DNA of 64,000 nt, from assembly GCF_000090795.2 (NCBI RefSeq), contig NW_003546358.1, positions 40,739 to 104,738 on the forward strand. The letters run 5' to 3'. Below are positions 59,372 to 64,000 of this stretch, in pieces. A program made the position numbers and the translations under genes. This DNA comes from Amphimedon queenslandica (taxonomy: Eukaryota; Porifera; Demospongiae; Haplosclerida; Niphatidae). The notes below the pieces were generated by a model. The model worked only from the letters and a program-made list of their open reading frames with translations, did no database searches and was not told the origin of the DNA. Each line of letters begins with the position of its first letter. Position 1 is the first letter of the stretch.

Positions 59372-60712
59372 TTATTGTTCTTCATTTTGAAGAGCCTTTA
59401 TTGCTTCATTGTGTTTGAATTGCTTATCAGCAATAGCCTTTTGCTGCTCCTCAAGGTCTGCTTGAAGTCTGCTTGCCAAACTTCTGGCTTTTTCATGCGC
59501 TTCTTTTGGCAGTAGGGCTTCTTGGATGTATGTGTACAGCTCACGTTGTGTGAGTTTGATCCTGTCCACATATATAGTGCAAACATCATCAAGAGCAACC
59601 CACTTTGCATAGTAACGTACTGCTTTGACTTTAAAAGCTATTGAAGTCCATACCTTCATGCGCCTCTCCTCTGGTAGCCTCAAAACCGTTTCAATCTGCT
59701 TCTTAACATCAGCTTTTGCAAGGTCATCGCAATGAGACTTCATTTGCAGCCAGAATGTTGCAGCTTGCATCATGACTGCAGACAGTGACTTAAGTGCTCC
59801 AATGGCACACTGCAATGCATGTATAGCATTTTCTGTTTGGGCTTCATCGTCTTTTGTTTGTTGGATGGTTATTGTATACTGAGCCAGTTTCATTAAAGCT
59901 TCACGGCGTTTTTCCTGTTGCTCATTCATCTTTTTGTAGTAAACCATCTTTTCCTCACGGGCAGCTTTTGCAGCATCTTTGTGGGGATCCATATCAAATG
60001 CTTTAAACCCGACCATGCCAGTGAATCCATTTGCAATATTTTTTAGAACACTGCTTTGTTCAGCTATTGCTTTGTCTTCTTTCTTTTCAGCTTTCTCCAT
60101 ATACATTTCTGCTTGAGCTTCAAGTCTACAGGCTTCTTGATGAGCTGCTTCTTGTTCCTTCTTATTTGTTTCCATTTTACGGCGCTCTTCTTCTAATTCT
60201 TTCTTTTTCTTTTGCTCCATTCCTTGCTGTGTCTGGGTTTCCTCTAAAGTAGTAACGACTACTTCAGACTGCTGTTCAAAATCTTTGTGAAGCTGATTTG
60301 CAGCATCTGCCATTTCTTTTGCTGTTTCAGACATATCTGAAAGTGTTTCAAGAGCCATGTCTTCCAGACCATCCAGAAGATACTGGTATGTTCCTTGTAG
60401 TGTGTGGAGTATTGTAGATGATGCATTTTTGAATTTACCAACAGTGATAGCTGATTTATCACATAACTTAGTAACGTCATATCCAATTCGTTGGATTTTG
60501 ATCTGTAGCTTTGTATATCCAGCCACTCCATGATAGGCAATACGTATAAAGTTACCCAATCTTCCTAAGTCATCGACAAGTGCTTCCAAATCAAGTGCTC
60601 CAAGCAAGCGAGCCCTTCCTTCTTGTACTATAGCACTACTAGATGCGGGTAATTCTTGAAGAGAGTATGTGGATCCTGCAATAACAACTTCCATAGATTG
60701 AGTGTCTTCCAT
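59372..60712 (-). CDS. Single-exon alpha-helical protein with central hydrophobic segment (partner A)
   Basis: 446 residues, almost entirely predicted helix. Residues 40-145 form an N-terminal helical region (LVDDLGRLGNFIRIAYHGVA, LCDKSAITVGKFKNASSTIL). About 150-220 is a highly charged coiled coil (QKKKKELEEERRKM), 222-239 a short uncharged stretch (VLKNIANGFTGMVGFKAF), 245-300 a second coil, and the rest a helical C-terminal half (FWLQMKSHCDDLAKADVKKQ, RYYAKWVALDDVC). There is no signal peptide or classic transmembrane helix. Coil, short hydrophobic tongue, coil recalls elongated alpha-helical membrane-inserting proteins (for example the ClyA/Hbl-like fold), but this is architecture only, not a sequence match. 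It is divergent from the neighbour at 60896, which has the same layout. The gene looks intact. Function is unknown. Confidence 0.78.
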   Translation of the reverse strand: MEDTQSMEVVIAGSTYSLQELPASSSAIVQEGRARLLGALDLEALVDDLGRLGNFIRIAYHGVAGYTKLQIKIQRIGYDVTKLCDKSAITVGKFKNASSTILHTLQGTYQYLLDGLEDMALETLSDMSETAKEMADAANQLHKDFEQQSEVVVTTLEETQTQQGMEQKKKKELEEERRKMETNKKEQEAAHQEACRLEAQAEMYMEKAEKKEDKAIAEQSSVLKNIANGFTGMVGFKAFDMDPHKDAAKAAREEKMVYYKKMNEQQEKRREALMKLAQYTITIQQTKDDEAQTENAIHALQCAIGALKSLSAVMMQAATFWLQMKSHCDDLAKADVKKQIETVLRLPEERRMKVWTSIAFKVKAVRYYAKWVALDDVCTIYVDRIKLTQRELYTYIQEALLPKEAHEKARSLASRLQADLEEQQKAIADKQFKHNEAIKALQNEEQ

Positions 60713-60895
60713 AATAGCGCACAGTTCACTTTACAGACTTTTGCTACAAGAACAAAAACAGCTCACACCCGCGGTTATATAGATTTTTCTTTGAAACCAC
60801 ACCCATCTAGAGTCGGATATAAAAACTAGCGTTGATGCAGACAGTTTGCACTTTACACTTCGAGGAGATTTTCAGATTTCTACAGAGAAAGCACC
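60713..60895. promoter_or_regulatory. Divergent promoter with two TATA boxes
   Basis: 183 bp between two start codons facing apart. A TATATAA box for the minus-strand gene lies at 60775-60781 (about 65 bp before its ATG), and TATAAAA for the plus-strand gene at 60818-60824 (72 bp before its ATG). Between them are two cacaccc words (near 60765 and 60799). Shared control elements could co-regulate the pair. Confidence 0.75.
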
Positions 60896-62839
60896 ATGAG
60901 CAACAAAAGCGACGCAAATGATCACAAACCCTTTCTAGTGACTTTTGAGACAGCATTTAATGGCTACTGGCTTCTTGAACCTCCGAGCGACTCTTCAAAA
61001 CTAGTCAAAAGTAAATTAAGCTTATTGCAGAAGTCCAACGATGGCTTGCTGGTCAACGAAGTGGAAAGAGAAGGTTCGGCTGGCGGCATCATAGACCAGA
61101 TAGTAATGTATCTTGAGGAGTGCCCTAATGATCAACAAATTAGGATTGGTAGCCAGTGTAACCGCCTCATAAAGCACATACAGGTTTCTGCAATATATCT
61201 TGCTCATTACAAGGAGGTCGGGATTGCTTCAGTTACTAATTTACACACTGTGATGAAATGGCTCTTTGCTCTACAACCACCAAGAGAAGCAAATGGAGTT
61301 GAAATGCTGTCATCGATTACGACAGTTGCTTCTGCTTTAAAATGCAGTGCAGAGTCTCGAGCAACCACTCTTCGAAGAGCTGTAGTAGTCTTATCGGAAG
61401 TTAATGCTGATGGCAGCATTTGCTTTGGTAGCATCCATTCTGCTATTCAAAAATTTTTAAGCATAGCAAAAGAATCGTTGACATTCTGGGAGTGCCTTGT
61501 TTCTCAGTTCAAGCAGCTGGAAGATTTGGGAAAAAACATAATGGAAACAGCTTCAAAAATAAAGCCAGGGCATCCTCTGTTTGATGAATTTAAACGAAAT
61601 GTTCTCAGTGTTAGTGCAGGCTGGGCAGCTATCAAATTAGTGAGTATGCAATACATCAGTAACTTGTCGAAGGATTGCAGGCTAAGTGCTGAAGCGAAGG
61701 TCCCAAACTTAAGCAATGACTATGTGCACTTTAACGAATTTGCATGCATTGTCAGTTCTCACTTTCTCGATATTGAATCTTACTTAATGACTGATGATTA
61801 TAAAATGCAAGAAGAAGTACGCATATATAGCACATGGGTCAAACCGACTAAGAATACCAGTATTTCAGAATGCCTTCACACAGTTGAAGAAGTTAAGGAA
61901 TTAGTACAAAGGGGAAAAGTCAAATCTTCTGCCATAAAACTTTCACAAATTACACAGCAAAGTAGACGAATAAGAAGTATCATTGAAGTATATGTCAATA
62001 GGTTAGAAGCTTTAGAAGATTATGCTATGCATCAGCAAGAAAAAATAATGTGGAAGATGAATGTCTTGGAAGAAGAGAAGAAGAAGAGACATAAGGCAAT
62101 TCAATCAAAAGAACAAGAAATAGACAGAAATCGAGCAGATATTAAGGAGTGTGAACAACTTAAATCTCATGCAGAAAGTAACATGATGGAAGCTGAGAGA
62201 AGAAAGCGTGAAGCTGAAGAGAGAAGAGAAGAACTTGAGAACTGGTGGTGGGTGCCAGTATATGGCCTTATACTCGGTGTTCGTGAGATGATCCAGGATA
62301 ACTCTGCAATAATAAACAGAGAGTCTGACAAAATGGAAAGATATAGCAAAGAGGCCTCAAATTTTCAAAGTAACATTAATTCAGCTGAATCAACAATTGA
62401 ATCTCTGAGGAATGATGTCAGTCAACTCTCTCAACAAATTGAAGACTTAGGTGCTAATTTGAAAATGAGGATTCAAATGCTTAGAGAAATGAAAGAAACA
62501 ACTGCCACATTGAAGGCTTATCTGCAGCATTGGAATGAGCTAAGTATGACAATGGCGTATGGGCAAAATCGTTCTGTGGCTTTGGAGAAGATTGTCCACA
62601 AAGCCAGCACAATGAGTAATCCTGAGAAAATTCTTACTGGCAGAGGAACTGAAAAAATGTTGAATAGCTTTACTGAGGCATTTCAGAAAGCTGAAGAACT
62701 CCTTAAAACACAGTGGCAGTATGTAGTATCTTATAATTATATTTGTGAGCTCTGCCAAAAAGAGAATGAAGGACTTCCACTACCTGTTAACAACGATGCT
62801 GTTGTTTGCAATAGTTGTGCCCATAAGTTTGTTGAATAA
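60896..62839 (+). CDS. Single-exon helical coiled-coil protein with WWW hydrophobic hairpin and Cys4 tail (partner B)
   Basis: 647 residues. Residues 85-370 are helical with moderate hydrophobicity (LIKHIQVSAIYLAHYKEVGI, VTNLHTVMKWLFALQPPREA). About 380-448 is a long, highly charged coiled coil (LEEEKKKRHKAIQSKEQEID). Residues 449-463 are a striking hydrophobic hairpin, NWWWVPVYGLILGVR. About 470-535 is the returning coil (SAESTIESLRNDVSQLSQQI), followed by more helix. The last 32 residues hold CELC and, 15 residues later, CNSC, a C-x2-C / C-x2-C zinc-ribbon-like tail. Start: the ATG in gcaccatgag is the first after the TATA box. No signal peptide is seen. The antiparallel coil with hydrophobic tip resembles partner A and elongated membrane-active helical proteins by shape; identity is not established. 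The frame is intact. Confidence 0.8.
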   Translation: MSNKSDANDHKPFLVTFETAFNGYWLLEPPSDSSKLVKSKLSLLQKSNDGLLVNEVEREGSAGGIIDQIVMYLEECPNDQQIRIGSQCNRLIKHIQVSAIYLAHYKEVGIASVTNLHTVMKWLFALQPPREANGVEMLSSITTVASALKCSAESRATTLRRAVVVLSEVNADGSICFGSIHSAIQKFLSIAKESLTFWECLVSQFKQLEDLGKNIMETASKIKPGHPLFDEFKRNVLSVSAGWAAIKLVSMQYISNLSKDCRLSAEAKVPNLSNDYVHFNEFACIVSSHFLDIESYLMTDDYKMQEEVRIYSTWVKPTKNTSISECLHTVEEVKELVQRGKVKSSAIKLSQITQQSRRIRSIIEVYVNRLEALEDYAMHQQEKIMWKMNVLEEEKKKRHKAIQSKEQEIDRNRADIKECEQLKSHAESNMMEAERRKREAEERREELENWWWVPVYGLILGVREMIQDNSAIINRESDKMERYSKEASNFQSNINSAESTIESLRNDVSQLSQQIEDLGANLKMRIQMLREMKETTATLKAYLQHWNELSMTMAYGQNRSVALEKIVHKASTMSNPEKILTGRGTEKMLNSFTEAFQKAEELLKTQWQYVVSYNYICELCQKENEGLPLPVNNDAVVCNSCAHKFVE

Positions 62840-64000
62840 CTCACTTAGTAGTCTACTTACAGTTAATAATGAAGTTTTTTTCCTTTAGTTAATCAATAAT
62901 AATATTAAAGTATTTATAATTATTTTATTAAAATTTTAATAATAATAATAGTACAATTTATGCAAACAATACGCTATAATAATATGCAGCGCCGACACGC
63001 GTACGCTTGGGCGTCCTGCTATAGTTTTAAAAGAGTTAAAATTATTGGACAGTAAAGTGGACACGCCTTTACCAATACTTTTGAAAAATGATGTTTAGCT
63101 GACTTCACTGATCAGTGTCGAGGTGATTTGTGTCTCATCCAGGTTCTGTTCTGTCATACTTTTGGTATAAGGAGGACGAATCTTGCATGCTATAGTCCCA
63201 CAGAGCAAGTTAGTCTGTCTTAGTCTTGCCAGTTTCTCGTGATTCGACTGAAACATGTATCTTACATATTGTCTATCTTGTTTTCTTGTGTTGTTTGATC
63301 CTTACTTATGTTGCTTGATCCTTATAATATTGTATTAGTTTATGCGTTTTATGCATGTAGTAACATTTGTAATCCTTTCCTTTCATTTGCATGCATGTAT
63401 TGTATACATGACCTCTAGTCAGGCGTGGCCTTGACCCTAGCAAGTAATACTGTACATGTACATGTTTTTTTGAGGGCTCAAATTTTGTGCAGAATGTGTG
63501 GATTTCTGAATTTTTGTTGTTGGATTTTAAATATTTACAAAAATACTTTTACACTTTAAGTCTACCTAAAATCCTTAAAATCTTTAATTTCAAACCTTCG
63601 ATTCTGCTGGATTCTGTTTGGATTCTAAGGAGATTGTATTGAATTCTGAGGCCTGTTGGACCCTTTGTGTATTTTTAGTTTTTTTACAGGGACACATCAC
63701 ATGGCACATACATGTAAGTTTTCTTTCTACCAATTATAGTTCAGATGCCTCCATGTGTAATGATTCAAGTAATTTTGTTTATTAGTTCTTGCCTATACAT
63801 TGTATATCTTTATTTTCTACTTCAATTTCCTTTTGTCTAAGTACATCATCACATAGTCTGCACTGCTGGAAATTTCTGCATGCACAGTGTCTTATGTTCT
63901 GTTGATACATGTATATTTGTTAGATGATACATGTAGCTACATCTACATGTACATGTTGTACATGTAGGCCTATTCAGACATGTACTGCACCTGTATGCAC
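62840..64000. other. Non-coding interval to the window end
   Basis: Contains the 3' UTR of partner B, AT-rich sequence, ACATGT runs and, at about 63465-63520, a one-ended relic similar to the MITE at 15566 (tttttttgagggctcaaatt). No gene recognised. Confidence 0.5.

Larger units (their letters stand above)
24679..63960. repeat. Dispersed palindromic ACATGT / TGTACA hexamer arrays
   Basis: Short runs of (ACATGT)n, which read the same on both strands, recur dozens to hundreds of times in introns and spacers from about 24.7 kb to the end. Examples are at 24679-24705, 33895-33913, 38477-38515, 48480-48510 and 55380-55405. They are nearly absent from exons and from the first 24 kb. Open frames rich in MYMY or HVHV are translations of these arrays. 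Confidence 0.9.

Noticed and set aside
1-64000. Retroviral, LTR, Polinton or other virus-like elements, and tRNA or rRNA genes
   Set aside because: None recognised on either strand; only short inverted-repeat DNA elements were found.

Overview
This window looks like nuclear DNA of a demosponge, most likely Amphimedon queenslandica or a close relative. Reasons: AT-rich DNA, very short GT-AG introns, true metazoan and ciliary genes (LC3/Atg8-like, B3GALT6, CFAP74), gene families I associate with this sponge, and hundreds of short palindromic ACATGT-type repeats. The species call is recognition, not a search result.

Layout. (1) 0.4-17.5 kb: a RING-finger fragment, then a minus-strand cluster of type II membrane proteins with a repeated, sequon-rich stalk and a C-terminal fibrinogen-like Cys-rich domain. 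Two copies are open (2272-3816; 6517-12792, with about 78 stalk repeats and an assembly gap); two are frameshifted (14057-15253; 15873-17438), and two smaller pieces remain (4739-4870; 13548-13650). (2) 17.8-21.5 kb: a two-exon gene for a beta-helix ectodomain joined to a multi-pass membrane module. (3) 21.5-28 kb: no intact gene, but scattered, decayed axonemal dynein heavy-chain exons on the minus strand. (4) 28.1-35.8 kb, minus strand: two tandem multi-exon genes joining a CARD-like domain to a 'GGIWQV' domain (tentatively lysozyme-like), one with a transmembrane exon and a C-terminal death domain, preceded by a three-exon divergent LC3/Atg8 gene. (5) 35.8-36.9 kb, plus strand: single-exon B3GALT6, head-to-head with the LC3-like gene (49 bp between start codons). 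(6) 36.97-52.3 kb, minus strand: CFAP74, a ciliary central-apparatus protein in more than 30 small exons, convergent with B3GALT6. (7) 52.3-59.4 kb: non-coding, with an internal tandem duplication and MITEs. (8) 59.4-62.8 kb: a divergent pair of single-exon genes, both with coiled coil, short hydrophobic segment, coiled coil, sharing a 183-bp promoter with two back-to-back TATA boxes.

Short inverted-repeat elements (MITEs) occur throughout; one has a clear 8-bp target duplication (hAT-like), one has TTAA ends, and one is absent from the paralogous copy of its surroundings. No virus-like element, LTR element, tRNA, rRNA or CRISPR array was recognised. Candidates for new biology are the CARD / GGIWQV / death-domain cluster next to a divergent LC3, the divergent helical pair, and the glycosylated-stalk receptor-like cluster.
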